Position numbers and translations under genes: made by a program
Notes under the pieces: generated by a model
Seen by the model: the letters and a program-made list of their open reading frames with translations, nothing else
Told to the model about the DNA's origin: nothing
The model's database searches: none
Origin: Clostridia bacterium
Lineage (GTDB): Bacteria; Bacillota; Clostridia; Oscillospirales; CAG-272
Direction: 5' to 3'
DNA length: 27,431 nt
Assembly: GCA_900754175.1 (NCBI GenBank)
Contig: CAAEBS010000076.1
Location: forward strand, 1-27,431
Shown: positions 8,331-17,319 of the stretch, in pieces
Numbering within the stretch: position 1 is the first letter of the stretch
How the letters are laid out: every line of letters begins with the position of its first letter

Positions 8331-8394
8331 AAGCAGAAGTATTTTTTTGTATCATTTGAAAAATGAGAGTGAAATTTATGCGAAAAGGAGCAAA

Positions 8395-10197
8395 ATGATA
8401 AAAAAAACACTGGCAATTTGTATTTTGATGCTGATCTTGATGGAAATGGCGGTGATCCCTATGGCGGCGGAAAACAAGCAGACCTATCACGACACGCTTA
8501 TCACCCACTGGGACTTTGAGGGAGAGGGCGACGAGGCGTACCGTGACAAGGCGGGCAGTGGAACGGCGGATAACCTGACGGTCCACGGAGACAAAATTAC
8601 GGTGGAAAACGGCATGGTCCATATTCCTACGGATGCAGGGCATTATCTGTCGGCATCCGGCAAAGAGGGAAGCGACCTGTACGATCTGAAAAACAAAACC
8701 ATTGTGATCAAGGCGGAGCTGATCAACCACCCGGACGGAAGAAACGTTCTGGCATCCTTTGCCGCCAAGAAAAACGGCTTTGCATGGGGCGTTCAGAATG
8801 AAAGCTCCAAAAATATCTGTGCGACGTACATCGGCATGAACGAAAAAATGAATATGGTAAACTCTACGCTTTCAGCGGGGATGAACGAGTTCCGGATGTA
8901 TGCGGTTACCTTCCGGTACGACGAGACCGGAAAGAAGCTGACGGCAACTTTCCTGATGTCTACCAAGGAACTGCCGGAGGATGTTTCGGACTTTGAGGTG
9001 GTGGCGGTCCAGGAGATTGTGGATACCACCGGGCAGGGCGTGGTCGCCAGTGGGGATGATTTCCTCCTGGGCAGAAGATACGACCAGCTTGACAAGGACC
9101 GGAAGATCATTACCTACATTGACGACGTCAAGGTTTATTCCTCTGTTCTCAGCATAGATGAGATCATTGCGGACTGTCCGGACCTTTGCGTTCCGGTGAA
9201 GGCGCCCGATCCGACAGACCTGGTTCCCAATCCGGAGGTGCATTACGACATCCTTGACGGGATCAAAATGTACGCCATGGGGGACAGCTACTTTTACGGT
9301 TCCGGCATCGGCACCAACAAGGCGTGGCCGTCCATTCTGGCAAAGAAGTACAACATGGATTACCTCAACAACGGGGTAGGCGGAAGCACGGTCGGAGTTT
9401 ACGACGGATATCCCGAAAACAAGGTTCCCATGGTTTTGCGGTATGACGAGGCACTGCCGGCGGGAGACGTGGATCTGATCCTGTTTGAGGGCGGAAGAAA
9501 CGACAGGAGCCGGAAGGTTCCGATCGGTACCGACGACAGCAAGGACATTTACACCTTCAAGGGAGGACTTAACGTTACGCTGGACGGCTTGCAGAAGAAA
9601 TTCCCGAATGCGGTAATCATCTGCGTTACGCCGTGGAACGTCCTGGACAGCAACGGCGCATCCGAGGGATACCACGGAACGACCGCAGATTACGCCGCCG
9701 CTATGGTGGAGCTTTGCGCCAAGCGGAACGTTCCGGTCATCAACGCCGCCGACACCCGGGTAATCCCGGTGGATATGAACAATGCGGAATTCCGGAGCCG
9801 GTACTGCATCAAGCCGGGGGACCACAGCCACCTGAACGAAGAGGGAATGAAGATGGTCCTGCCTTACTTTGAAAAGGAAATCGTCCGCCTGTACTGCCAG
9901 GCAAAGGGCGTGGAATTTGTGGACCAGACGCCGACGACGCCCGGCGGAGATGCGGACGATAAGCCTGCGGATAACGGTGGAAATGGACAGGAGAACACGC
10001 CCCCAAGTGCGGATACCGCAGCGCCGGAGGTTACCGATACGGCTGATACCGAAGCGGAGAAAAAAGGCGGATGCCGGTCGGCGCTTACGTCCGGAGCATT
10101 CGTCGTGGCAGGCGCCGGAATTGCCGGTGTTGCCGTAGCGCTCCCGGGGAAAAAGAAGAAAAGAAGCGGCGGCAGAACCGACGGTTCTTCAAAGTAA
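8395..10197 (+). CDS. LamG-like / SGNH (GDSL) hydrolase fusion with GC-x-S C-terminal anchor
   Basis: A 600-residue exported protein, probably a carbohydrate esterase held on the cell surface. The ATG at 8395 follows AAAAGGAG and starts a signal peptide (MIKKTLAICILMLILMEMAV..., cleavage near A27-A28). Residues about 35-265 are a LamG-like domain (LITHWDFEGEG..., LLGRRYDQLDKDRK). Residues about 285-505 are an SGNH hydrolase: block I AMGDSYFYG with nucleophile S298, the oxyanion glycine in GGVGGST, block III EGGRND with N369, and block V D476-H-S-H479-L-N. A Pro/Asp-rich linker leads to E-K-K-G-G-C560-R-S, a hydrophobic stretch and KKKKR, the same anchor as at 4656 and 20947. The family often removes acetyl groups from glycans; the exact substrate is not visible. 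The G+C content rises sharply here relative to the preceding gene pair. Confidence 0.88.
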   Translation: MIKKTLAICILMLILMEMAVIPMAAENKQTYHDTLITHWDFEGEGDEAYRDKAGSGTADNLTVHGDKITVENGMVHIPTDAGHYLSASGKEGSDLYDLKNKTIVIKAELINHPDGRNVLASFAAKKNGFAWGVQNESSKNICATYIGMNEKMNMVNSTLSAGMNEFRMYAVTFRYDETGKKLTATFLMSTKELPEDVSDFEVVAVQEIVDTTGQGVVASGDDFLLGRRYDQLDKDRKIITYIDDVKVYSSVLSIDEIIADCPDLCVPVKAPDPTDLVPNPEVHYDILDGIKMYAMGDSYFYGSGIGTNKAWPSILAKKYNMDYLNNGVGGSTVGVYDGYPENKVPMVLRYDEALPAGDVDLILFEGGRNDRSRKVPIGTDDSKDIYTFKGGLNVTLDGLQKKFPNAVIICVTPWNVLDSNGASEGYHGTTADYAAAMVELCAKRNVPVINAADTRVIPVDMNNAEFRSRYCIKPGDHSHLNEEGMKMVLPYFEKEIVRLYCQAKGVEFVDQTPTTPGGDADDKPADNGGNGQENTPPSADTAAPEVTDTADTEAEKKGGCRSALTSGAFVVAGAGIAGVAVALPGKKKKRSGGRTDGSSK

Positions 10198-10220
10198 AAA
10201 AAGATTGCGGAGGAAGCAAA

Positions 10221-11633
10221 ATGAAATGTACAACCGGTTGGAGCTACGACCGCTACCGCCCCGCCGTACATGGCGGGGATGAGATCTATATTCAGCAGAT
10301 CCTGCCCGGCACGGACCGGATCACGCTGGCATTTTCCGGCGGACGTGGAGAGACCTCGGCATACATCCGTATGGTGGGGAGCGATGCCGAGTGGCAGAAA
10401 GGCGAAGTGAGCGGAAACACCGCCTGCTTTGAGGGACTGACAGACGGTCAGGACTATGAATTTTATCTGGAAAACGACGGCGGAAAGAGTGCGACAGGGC
10501 TGGCACGCCCCGGATTCGTTCCGGGAACCGTGGTGAACTACCTGCACCCGGAGGATCACAAATATGAATTTTCCGGTCAGCACCTCTGCACCCCGTCGCT
10601 GATGAAGCACCCGGATGGGTACCTGCTGGCGTCTATGGACGTGTTTGACGGAAATGCGCCGCAGAATCTTACCCTGATTTTCCGCTCGGACGACGACGGA
10701 AAAAGCTGGTACCACTACACAGAGCTGTTCCCCTGCTTCTGGGGGATGCTGTTCTGGCACAGGGGAGCGGTCTATATGCTTGCCACTTCCACCGAATACG
10801 GCGATCTTCTGATCGGAAAGTCCGAGGACGGCGGCAAGACCTTCTGCACCCCGACGGTTCTTGCACGGGGTTCCAGCCACAAAATACAGCCCGGCTGGCA
10901 CAAGAGCGGAATGCCGGTCGTGGAGCACAAGGGGCGCCTTTGGACCGGAATTGATTACGGTTCCCACAAGTCGGGCGGTCATGCAAGCTGCCTGCTGTCG
11001 GTACCTGCCGACGCCGATCTGCTGGACAGCTCGGCGTGGCGCATCACCGAGCCGCTGCGCTACAATCCCCACTGGGAGGGAGCGGTGGTCGGCGACGACC
11101 GTGGATTCATTGAGGGAAATGCCGTGGTGATGCCGGACGGCGGTATCTGCGACTTCTTGCGGTACTCGACCAATAAGGGCGAGCCGCAATACGGACTTGC
11201 CGCTGTTCTTCGTGGAGACTGCGACGACCCCGAAAAGCCGTTGTCCTTTTACAAATTCGTTCCGTTTCCCGGAAATCTTTCCAAGTTTGACGTGCGGCGG
11301 GACGAAAAAACGGGCGTGTATTTCAGCATAATTTCCCGGATATACAGCGAGGAATGTGTTGCCGCAAGAAACGTCCTTTCCCTGATCTGCTCGTGGGATC
11401 TGGAGCACTGGACGGTGCTTTGCGACCTGTTGGATTATGCGCATCTGGACCCGAAGCTGGTCGGATTTCAGTACGTCTCGTTCCTGTTTGACGGGGAGGA
11501 CATCCTGTATCTGTCCCGAACCGCCTTAAACGGCGCTCAAAGCTTTCATGACAACAACTATATAACGTTTCATCGGATCGAGAACTTCAGATCCCTGATT
11601 CCGGACCCGTCAGGCAATGACCTGAAAAAATAA
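10221..11633 (+). CDS. Cytoplasmic sialidase-like (BNR/Asp-box) beta-propeller protein
   Basis: A 470-residue protein with no signal peptide, so probably cytoplasmic. The ATG at 10221 follows GCGGAGGAAG. Residues about 1-100 form a small beta domain (EIYIQQILPGTDRITLAF... GLTDGQDYEFYLEN), fibronectin-III-like. Residues about 115-465 are a six-bladed sialidase-like propeller with Asp-boxes RSDDDGKSWY (155-164) and KSEDGGKTF (200-208). The C-terminus GFQYVSFLFDGEDILYLSRT and DNNYITFHRIENFRSLI matches a group of proteins usually labelled sialidase family protein. The R-I-P motif and arginine triad of GH33 are not evident, so I do not call a true sialidase. It sits between two exported proteins with spacings of 23 and 30 bases. 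A role on imported oligosaccharides is an inference. Confidence 0.8.
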   Translation: MKCTTGWSYDRYRPAVHGGDEIYIQQILPGTDRITLAFSGGRGETSAYIRMVGSDAEWQKGEVSGNTACFEGLTDGQDYEFYLENDGGKSATGLARPGFVPGTVVNYLHPEDHKYEFSGQHLCTPSLMKHPDGYLLASMDVFDGNAPQNLTLIFRSDDDGKSWYHYTELFPCFWGMLFWHRGAVYMLATSTEYGDLLIGKSEDGGKTFCTPTVLARGSSHKIQPGWHKSGMPVVEHKGRLWTGIDYGSHKSGGHASCLLSVPADADLLDSSAWRITEPLRYNPHWEGAVVGDDRGFIEGNAVVMPDGGICDFLRYSTNKGEPQYGLAAVLRGDCDDPEKPLSFYKFVPFPGNLSKFDVRRDEKTGVYFSIISRIYSEECVAARNVLSLICSWDLEHWTVLCDLLDYAHLDPKLVGFQYVSFLFDGEDILYLSRTALNGAQSFHDNNYITFHRIENFRSLIPDPSGNDLKK

Positions 11634-11663
11634 TAAAAATCAAAAAGAAAGGTGGTTACTCAA

Positions 11664-12650
11664 ATGAAAAAAATCTGTATTGCTCTGCTTGCCCTTACTC
11701 TTGCAATGTCCATGCTTCTTTGCGCTTGCGCCAAAAAAGAAACATCCGACAACGACACCAAAACGACCACAGCCGAAACGATGCCGTCCACCGAGAAAAA
11801 AGACACCTCCAAAGACACGCAAAAGCCGGATCCGACCCCGGATCCCAAGCCCGAGCCTACACCCACTCCTACGCCGGAACCCACACCCGAACCGACTCCC
11901 GAACCCGATCCGGCGCCCCGTGAAAATCTTGACGACTACCTGATCTCCAAGTGGGATTTCACCGGCGACACGCTGGCGGAAAAGCTTGGCGACAAGGCGG
12001 GCAAAGGCACCTCCGCTGACAACATCTCGCTGGTTGGCGAGGGCGTTACGGTTGAAGACGGAGTTCTGAAGATTCCGACCACCGCAGGCGTGTATGCCAA
12101 GGTTGCCTGCGCAGAGGGAAGCGACCTTTACTCCATGGCGAACAAGACTATCGTTTTCCGTGCCAAGATCAATGAAGTGACCACCGATTCCAACCTTGTG
12201 GCAGGTATTCTCGGAAAAGCAAACCTCGGCGACGTTTTCTTCCAGAACGCAAAGAACAACCGCCCGCTCAGCCTTCGTTATGTCGTGAAAGACGGAGACA
12301 AGACGGCAGGCAAGACCATGATCGGAGACGCCGACTACGAAACGGCTGCCGATATGTGGCTGGTATACGCGGTGACCTTCCGGTACGACGCCGAGACCAA
12401 TACGGCGAATATCACGATTTTCCGTTCCAACAATGAAAATCCCGAATCCATAGAGGATTTTGTGATTCTGTCCAGCGGCGATTTCCAGGCACCCGATACC
12501 AAGTTGGCTTCGGCTGACGATCTGATTATCGGACGCCGCAGCCTGGACATTGAAAAAGACAGAAAGATGAGCGTGGATTTCTCGGAAATCCGGATCTATG
12601 ATGCTCTGCTTACCCGTACCGAGGTCCTTTCGCTTGGACTGAACGGCTGA
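11664..12650 (+). CDS. LamG-like domain lipoprotein
   Basis: A 328-residue surface lipoprotein. The ATG at 11664 follows AAAGGTGG. The signal peptide MKKICIALLALTLAMSMLLC ends in lipobox L-C-A-C, predicting lipidation of the last Cys. Residues about 30-90 are a Thr/Pro/Asp/Glu linker that lifts the domain from the membrane. Residues about 91-328 are a single LamG-like domain (YLISKWDFTGDTLAEKLGDK, LIIGRRSLDIEKDRKM, FSEIRIYDALLTRTEV) strongly similar to domain 1 of the protein at 2456: both share EGSDxYSMANKT, NLVAG/TLVAG and the -N-ENP- segment. No catalytic signature is seen, so a binding role is most likely. It is followed after 25 bases by a second, larger LamG lipoprotein. Confidence 0.86.
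   Translation: MKKICIALLALTLAMSMLLCACAKKETSDNDTKTTTAETMPSTEKKDTSKDTQKPDPTPDPKPEPTPTPTPEPTPEPTPEPDPAPRENLDDYLISKWDFTGDTLAEKLGDKAGKGTSADNISLVGEGVTVEDGVLKIPTTAGVYAKVACAEGSDLYSMANKTIVFRAKINEVTTDSNLVAGILGKANLGDVFFQNAKNNRPLSLRYVVKDGDKTAGKTMIGDADYETAADMWLVYAVTFRYDAETNTANITIFRSNNENPESIEDFVILSSGDFQAPDTKLASADDLIIGRRSLDIEKDRKMSVDFSEIRIYDALLTRTEVLSLGLNG
11826..11918 (+). repeat. Coding repeat: Pro-x (PT/PE/PD) linker
   Basis: Thirty-one codons (residues 55-85 of the LamG lipoprotein) in which every second residue is proline, alternating with T, E, D, K or A. At the DNA level it is a degenerate 6-base to 12-base repeat of the CCCGAA / CCGACT type. It forms an extended spacer between the lipid anchor and the LamG domain. 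Such tracts can change length by slippage. Confidence 0.7.
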
Positions 12651-12675
12651 ACCCCGAAAACAACAGGATAAACGT

Positions 12676-15660
12676 ATGAGAAAAAGTCGATTTCAAATAT
12701 TCGTACTGCTTTTGCTGGTAGCGGTATTGCTCTGTTCCTGCGCCAGGGACATTCCGCCGGATGCGGGCGGAGACACTACGTCGTCGAGCGATACGACCGC
12801 AGGGACAACGCCGGGCACCGAGCCGGGCGGCAAAGAGGAAATACCGGATTTCAGTGATCATCTGATCTCTCTCTGGGACTTCACCGGGGACACCACCGAA
12901 GCGATGCTGACGGATAAAGCTTCCCATGGAAATTCCACCGAGGTGATCGGTCTGCGTGGCAGTGACGCCACGGTGGAGCAGGGAGTTCTGCATATCGGTT
13001 CCGCTTCGGACAGTTATGCCTACATTCCCTGCGCCAAGGACAGCGACCTGTACGACCTGAAGGGCAAGACCATTGTCTTTAAGGTCAAGATCGCCAATTC
13101 GGATACCGGAAATAACGTGGTGGCGGGTTCGCTTTCCAAAAAATCCGCCTATGACGTATATTTCCAGAATGCTTCCAAGGACCGGGAATTTACTTTCCGG
13201 GTGCGGAACAACGGCTCTTACGTCATGACCGAGACCAGCTCGAAAACGCCGACGAAAGAATGGCTCCTTTTCGCCGTTACCGCAGATTACAACAGCGAAA
13301 AGAATACTGCCGCCGTAACGGTGTATAAGTCCTCTGAGCTGAACGGACAGTCCAAGGTAGAGATCGCCAGGTTCGGCGGGCAGACCCTGACGGATGTGGT
13401 GAGCGATTTCCTTTGCGGCACCGATCACCTGTATCTCGGACGTCGCAGTGACCACATCAGCCAGGATCGGGGCATGAGCACCGATATCTGCGCTCTCATG
13501 GTGTACGACAAGGTTCTGAGCAAAGCCGAGATTGCAACGCTTGCCACCGGCGGAAGCAAAGAGTTGTTGCTGTACGACCTGAACAGAGTCATTATGGCGG
13601 CAGAAGCGATAAAAAAAGAACCGCAGAACAGCGATGACGAATGGAGCCGCTTTCTGGAGGCGATTGCCGAAGCCAAGAAAATGACGATTGCAAATTCCGA
13701 GGCGGAGATCCGCAATGCCTACAAGACCCTGGAAGAAAGAATGTCCATGCTGGGCGTATTCCCGATGGTAGACCGGAAAAACGGAGAGCTGACGATGGTG
13801 TCTTTCAACAACACCGAGTTCAATTATCCGATCCACACGGGTCTGCACGCATACCCGTTGCTTTACGATATTGACGGCGACGGCGATATGGACTTTTTGT
13901 CGGCGGGACAAAGTTACAGCTACTCGTATGACGGCAGTGACGGAGGCATTTTTGCATTCCGGAACCTCAGCGGCAAAAAGGGAACCACGGTATTCGGAAC
14001 CTCCGAATTCATCACGGGGAACGTCAATGCGCTCTGGTACTCTTACAACAAGAGGGGAGAGTCGGTCTTTGTAGATGAAAACGGAAAAATGTACACCTCG
14101 GTCAGTGCGCTGAAGCTGGGTGAGGGAACGACCTTCCCGGGAATCTCCACCAAGTTCAAGCTGTACGACATGGACGGCGACGGCGTGAGCGACGCCGTGT
14201 TTGTAAAGTCCTCAAGCTCCGGATCCGCCGAATACGATTCAAACGGCGTATGGCAACAGACGAGAAGCTGTACGATCATGTGGCGTAAAAACATCGGAAC
14301 CGAGGACAATCCGATCTTCAGCACCTCGCAGAATGCGGTACGCAACCCGCAGGGAAAAGAGTTTACCGTGCAGGACGCAGGGCAGTACACCTACTTCCGC
14401 AGTATTGACCTGTTTGACTGGGACGGTGACGGCGACCTGGATCTGATCGCCGGCGGCTGGCTGAGCGAGTATTACTATTATGAAAACGTCGGAAGCACCA
14501 AGGTGCCGGTATTTGCCGACAAGGGCGTGAAGATCGAGACCGAAAGCGGCGTTCTAAAACTGGACTGCTGCCGGTATAATTCGATCAACTATGACTGGAA
14601 CGGCGACGGCAAGGACGATCTTATCATCGGAAGCGAAAGCGGAACCTCGCTGTTGCTCACCTTTACCGGGCGGTTCAACCCCAAGACCGGTGCTCCGATC
14701 TTCAAGGACGGAGAGTATTTCAGCACCCCCGCCTGCAACATTGCGATCAACGCACTTTGCCGACCGACCGCCTGCGATTTTGACGGCGACGGAGATCAGG
14801 ACCTTATTATCGGAGACAACGGCGGATTTTTCTGGTATCTGGAAAATCTGAGCGGCGGCACCAACCCCAAGTGGGCGATGCCCGTCAAGCTTACCGATGA
14901 GCGGGGCAACGTGATCGTGATCAAGGCGGGACCGTCAGAGTCCCTGCAGGGAATCCACGAATCCGAGTGGGGCTATACCGTGCCGACCGCCTGCGACTGG
15001 GACGGCGACGGAGACATTGACATCGTGTTCAACAGCGTAACCGGTCGTGTCCAATGGCTTGAGAATATCGGAAGCGCCACCCGTCCACAGCTGACGCAAC
15101 CCAAGGCGATTGAGGTGGAATGGGAAGGAAACAACCTGTATCCCACCTGGCAGTGGTGGAAACCGGTAGGAAAAGAGCTGGTTACCCAGCACCGTTGTAC
15201 GGTCTACGCCATGGATCTGAATCAGGACGGCTTGTGCGATCTGGTGACGCTGGACCACGAAGGTTATCTTGCCTTTTTCGAGCGTTACCGTGACAGCAAA
15301 GGCAACCTGAAGCTGAAACAGGGAGCACGCATTTTCCGGGATGCCGCCGGAAAGGAATTGCGCCTGACAAGCGGCACGGCAGGGAAGAGCGGAAGAATCA
15401 AATTCGTTCTGACCGATTGGGACGGCGACGGAAATCTTGACCTGATCTGCGGCAGTAAGACCTTCAACATTTACAAAGGGATCAAGTTCGAGAACGGTTC
15501 CTACTATTTCAATTCCTCTTATACCATGGCGTCCGGAAACATTGCCGGTCACAACCACGGCTTTACCCTGGTGGACTGGGACGGCGACGGCATTATGGAT
15601 ATCCTCAGCGGAAGCGAATCCGGATATCTGTACTATTACAAAAACCCACGTTCCAACTGA
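12676..15660 (+). CDS. Large lipoprotein: LamG-like domain, helical linker, nine FG-GAP/VCBS-type Ca-binding repeats
   Basis: A 994-residue surface lipoprotein with lipobox L-C-S-C in the signal peptide. The ribosome site is weak (AGGATA region). Residues about 55-290 are a LamG-like domain (HLISLWDFTGDTTEAMLTDK, LYLGRRSDHISQDRGM). Residues about 295-360 are charged and helical (LNRVIMAAEAIKKEPQ... NAYKTLEERM), like FIVAR-type spacers. Residues about 390-994 hold nine calcium-loop repeats of the form D-x-D-G-D-G-x-x-D near residues 398, 498, 581, 640, 701, 774, 847, 914 and 967, most followed by hydrophobic-G/S-G. These are integrin-alpha-like FG-GAP/VCBS repeats that fold as a beta-propeller; Y-Y-E-N-V-G-S and W-L-E-N-I-G-S between them fit the family. 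Some polysaccharide lyases share this fold, but I see no catalytic signature. A glycan-binding or lyase role is inferred. Confidence 0.86.
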   Translation: MRKSRFQIFVLLLLVAVLLCSCARDIPPDAGGDTTSSSDTTAGTTPGTEPGGKEEIPDFSDHLISLWDFTGDTTEAMLTDKASHGNSTEVIGLRGSDATVEQGVLHIGSASDSYAYIPCAKDSDLYDLKGKTIVFKVKIANSDTGNNVVAGSLSKKSAYDVYFQNASKDREFTFRVRNNGSYVMTETSSKTPTKEWLLFAVTADYNSEKNTAAVTVYKSSELNGQSKVEIARFGGQTLTDVVSDFLCGTDHLYLGRRSDHISQDRGMSTDICALMVYDKVLSKAEIATLATGGSKELLLYDLNRVIMAAEAIKKEPQNSDDEWSRFLEAIAEAKKMTIANSEAEIRNAYKTLEERMSMLGVFPMVDRKNGELTMVSFNNTEFNYPIHTGLHAYPLLYDIDGDGDMDFLSAGQSYSYSYDGSDGGIFAFRNLSGKKGTTVFGTSEFITGNVNALWYSYNKRGESVFVDENGKMYTSVSALKLGEGTTFPGISTKFKLYDMDGDGVSDAVFVKSSSSGSAEYDSNGVWQQTRSCTIMWRKNIGTEDNPIFSTSQNAVRNPQGKEFTVQDAGQYTYFRSIDLFDWDGDGDLDLIAGGWLSEYYYYENVGSTKVPVFADKGVKIETESGVLKLDCCRYNSINYDWNGDGKDDLIIGSESGTSLLLTFTGRFNPKTGAPIFKDGEYFSTPACNIAINALCRPTACDFDGDGDQDLIIGDNGGFFWYLENLSGGTNPKWAMPVKLTDERGNVIVIKAGPSESLQGIHESEWGYTVPTACDWDGDGDIDIVFNSVTGRVQWLENIGSATRPQLTQPKAIEVEWEGNNLYPTWQWWKPVGKELVTQHRCTVYAMDLNQDGLCDLVTLDHEGYLAFFERYRDSKGNLKLKQGARIFRDAAGKELRLTSGTAGKSGRIKFVLTDWDGDGNLDLICGSKTFNIYKGIKFENGSYYFNSSYTMASGNIAGHNHGFTLVDWDGDGIMDILSGSESGYLYYYKNPRSN

Positions 15661-15678
15661 CAAAAGGGAATTTTTACG

Positions 15679-17319
15679 ATGAAAATCAAACGTATTCTTA
15701 CGGCTTTGCTGGCTTTGGTCATGACGGCCTCGATCTGCGCATGCGCATCCAAGGATCCGCTCACCCCGGAGGACAGTACGGAACATACGGAATCCGATAC
15801 CAATATCGGGAACACGGAAGGATCAGAAAAAATGGATGATAAAATCCCATATGTGGTGAAAGAAAATTACCTCCCCGGGAACTTAGCGGATACGGTTGCC
15901 GATAAGCTGAAAAAAAGACCGACTTTATTCAAACCGTACGTTGCGGGCAGTGCGCCTTACGCTATACAGGATGTGTTCGGCATCAGCAATTGCCGGTTGC
16001 TTTCGATTTCTATCCCGGTCTATAAGGTCGGGGAGGCGGATGAGAACGGCGACTACCGCCTGACGCTGTTCGTGCTGAACAATCCGTATGCGGGCATGAA
16101 GAAAAGTGCGCTCAGAAGTTATCCCTTGCGGATCAGCAGAGAGCAGTACGGTCTGAAAGACAACAGTGCCGCGACCAAGATGATCAGGGTAGATCTTTCG
16201 GATTACAATATCGTGCTGTCCGGGAGCGAAACGCTGGCGTACTTTGACCAGCAGGATACGCTGTTTCCCGCCTACGTGGGGACCGGAGCCAACGAAGTGC
16301 GGGAGGAGGTTGCCAAGGTATTCCCTCAGACACTCGGAATGTTTTCCAAGGTAGGTTCCGATCAGCTTGCCATGAGCAACAACAGCCTGATCTTTGACTT
16401 TGAGATGGAAAAGACCTACGAAAGCCGGAGCGCCTATGAAAAGCTTCAGGAAGAGAAGCAGTCATATGATGCGATGATCCGGACGCTGAAAGAAAAATAC
16501 GAGGGAAAATATCTTTCGGTCATCGGCGACAGCATTTCCACCTTCGGAGATGTTTCCAACAACACTTCTTACAACAGCACCATTGGCGGAAACGCCGTCT
16601 ATTACGACGCCAAAATGAACCGTCTGCCCGGTTGGCAGTACACCTACTGGGGACGGGTTGCGGCACAGACCGGGATGAAGCTCTGCGTGAACAACTCGTG
16701 GAGCGGCTCCCGGGTGTACGGAAAGCCGGATCAGAATTATGCCGATTCCGCTCTCTGGCGTGCAACCGAGCTGGACAACGACAACGGAACTCCTGCGGAT
16801 CCTGCGGACGATATCAAGCCCGACGTGATCCTGTTCTATATGGGAACGAACGACCTTGCAGCGTCTCCGTTCGGGGATCTGTATGACCAGCTGAGCCAGG
16901 TCAGTCAGGATCAGTGGCAGGAGAAGATCGACGCATGGTTCCAAAAGGTTCTGGAAAAGACCAATGATGCAACCAACCTGGTTCTGGGAGAAACCTGCAC
17001 CTCGTTTGAACAGGCGTACGCCCTGACGCTGTACCGCATGATCAAGGCTTATCCCGATGCGGAGATCTATTGCCTGAACATCATGAGGACCGAGGTCAAC
17101 GACCATACAAAGGTTATCAAGTTCAATCGGTGCACCAAAGCATTTACGGAATATTTCGGCATCAATCTGGTCAACCAGTACGACAATTCCGGCATGAGCC
17201 TCGCCAATCACCACAGTTATATGCTGGACGTGAAGTGCCTGCACCCCAATGCCGCCGGGCATTTCTGCATGGCGCAGACCATTCTTTCCGAAATGGGGAG
17301 CCGGCATGAGACTGACTGA
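15679..17319 (+). CDS. SGNH/GDSL-family hydrolase lipoprotein
   Basis: A 546-residue exported lipoprotein (lipobox I-C-A-C after MKIKRILTALLALVMTAS), probably a glycan esterase. Residues about 55-255 form an N-terminal beta-rich region I do not recognise; residues about 255-275 are a short charged helix. The SGNH domain occupies about 276-540: block I VIGDSISTFG with nucleophile S285, an N-N-S-W-S-G-S-R block II, block III YMGTNDLA with N391, and H522 in CLHPNAAGH. The usual D-x-x-H is here D517-V-K-C-L-H522, so the acid residue is spaced by five rather than three. The stop overlaps the next gene's start by 14 bases, suggesting translational coupling to the MBL hydrolase. It differs from the LamG-SGNH fusion at 8395 in architecture and anchoring, so the two are unlikely to be redundant copies. 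Confidence 0.86.
   Translation: MKIKRILTALLALVMTASICACASKDPLTPEDSTEHTESDTNIGNTEGSEKMDDKIPYVVKENYLPGNLADTVADKLKKRPTLFKPYVAGSAPYAIQDVFGISNCRLLSISIPVYKVGEADENGDYRLTLFVLNNPYAGMKKSALRSYPLRISREQYGLKDNSAATKMIRVDLSDYNIVLSGSETLAYFDQQDTLFPAYVGTGANEVREEVAKVFPQTLGMFSKVGSDQLAMSNNSLIFDFEMEKTYESRSAYEKLQEEKQSYDAMIRTLKEKYEGKYLSVIGDSISTFGDVSNNTSYNSTIGGNAVYYDAKMNRLPGWQYTYWGRVAAQTGMKLCVNNSWSGSRVYGKPDQNYADSALWRATELDNDNGTPADPADDIKPDVILFYMGTNDLAASPFGDLYDQLSQVSQDQWQEKIDAWFQKVLEKTNDATNLVLGETCTSFEQAYALTLYRMIKAYPDAEIYCLNIMRTEVNDHTKVIKFNRCTKAFTEYFGINLVNQYDNSGMSLANHHSYMLDVKCLHPNAAGHFCMAQTILSEMGSRHETD

Noticed and set aside
10221..11633. Calling this and the other propellers true sialidases (GH33)
   Set aside because: Asp-boxes alone mark the fold; the R-I-P motif and arginine triad were not found.
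13870..15600. DNA tandem repeat of the GACGGCGACGG type
   Set aside because: These are short matches caused by the repeated Ca-loop codons, spaced irregularly; the repeat is at protein level.
17249..17305. Upstream ATG for the MBL hydrolase
   Set aside because: The extra 19 residues lie within the SGNH gene in another frame, have no ribosome site and do not resemble the family N-terminus.
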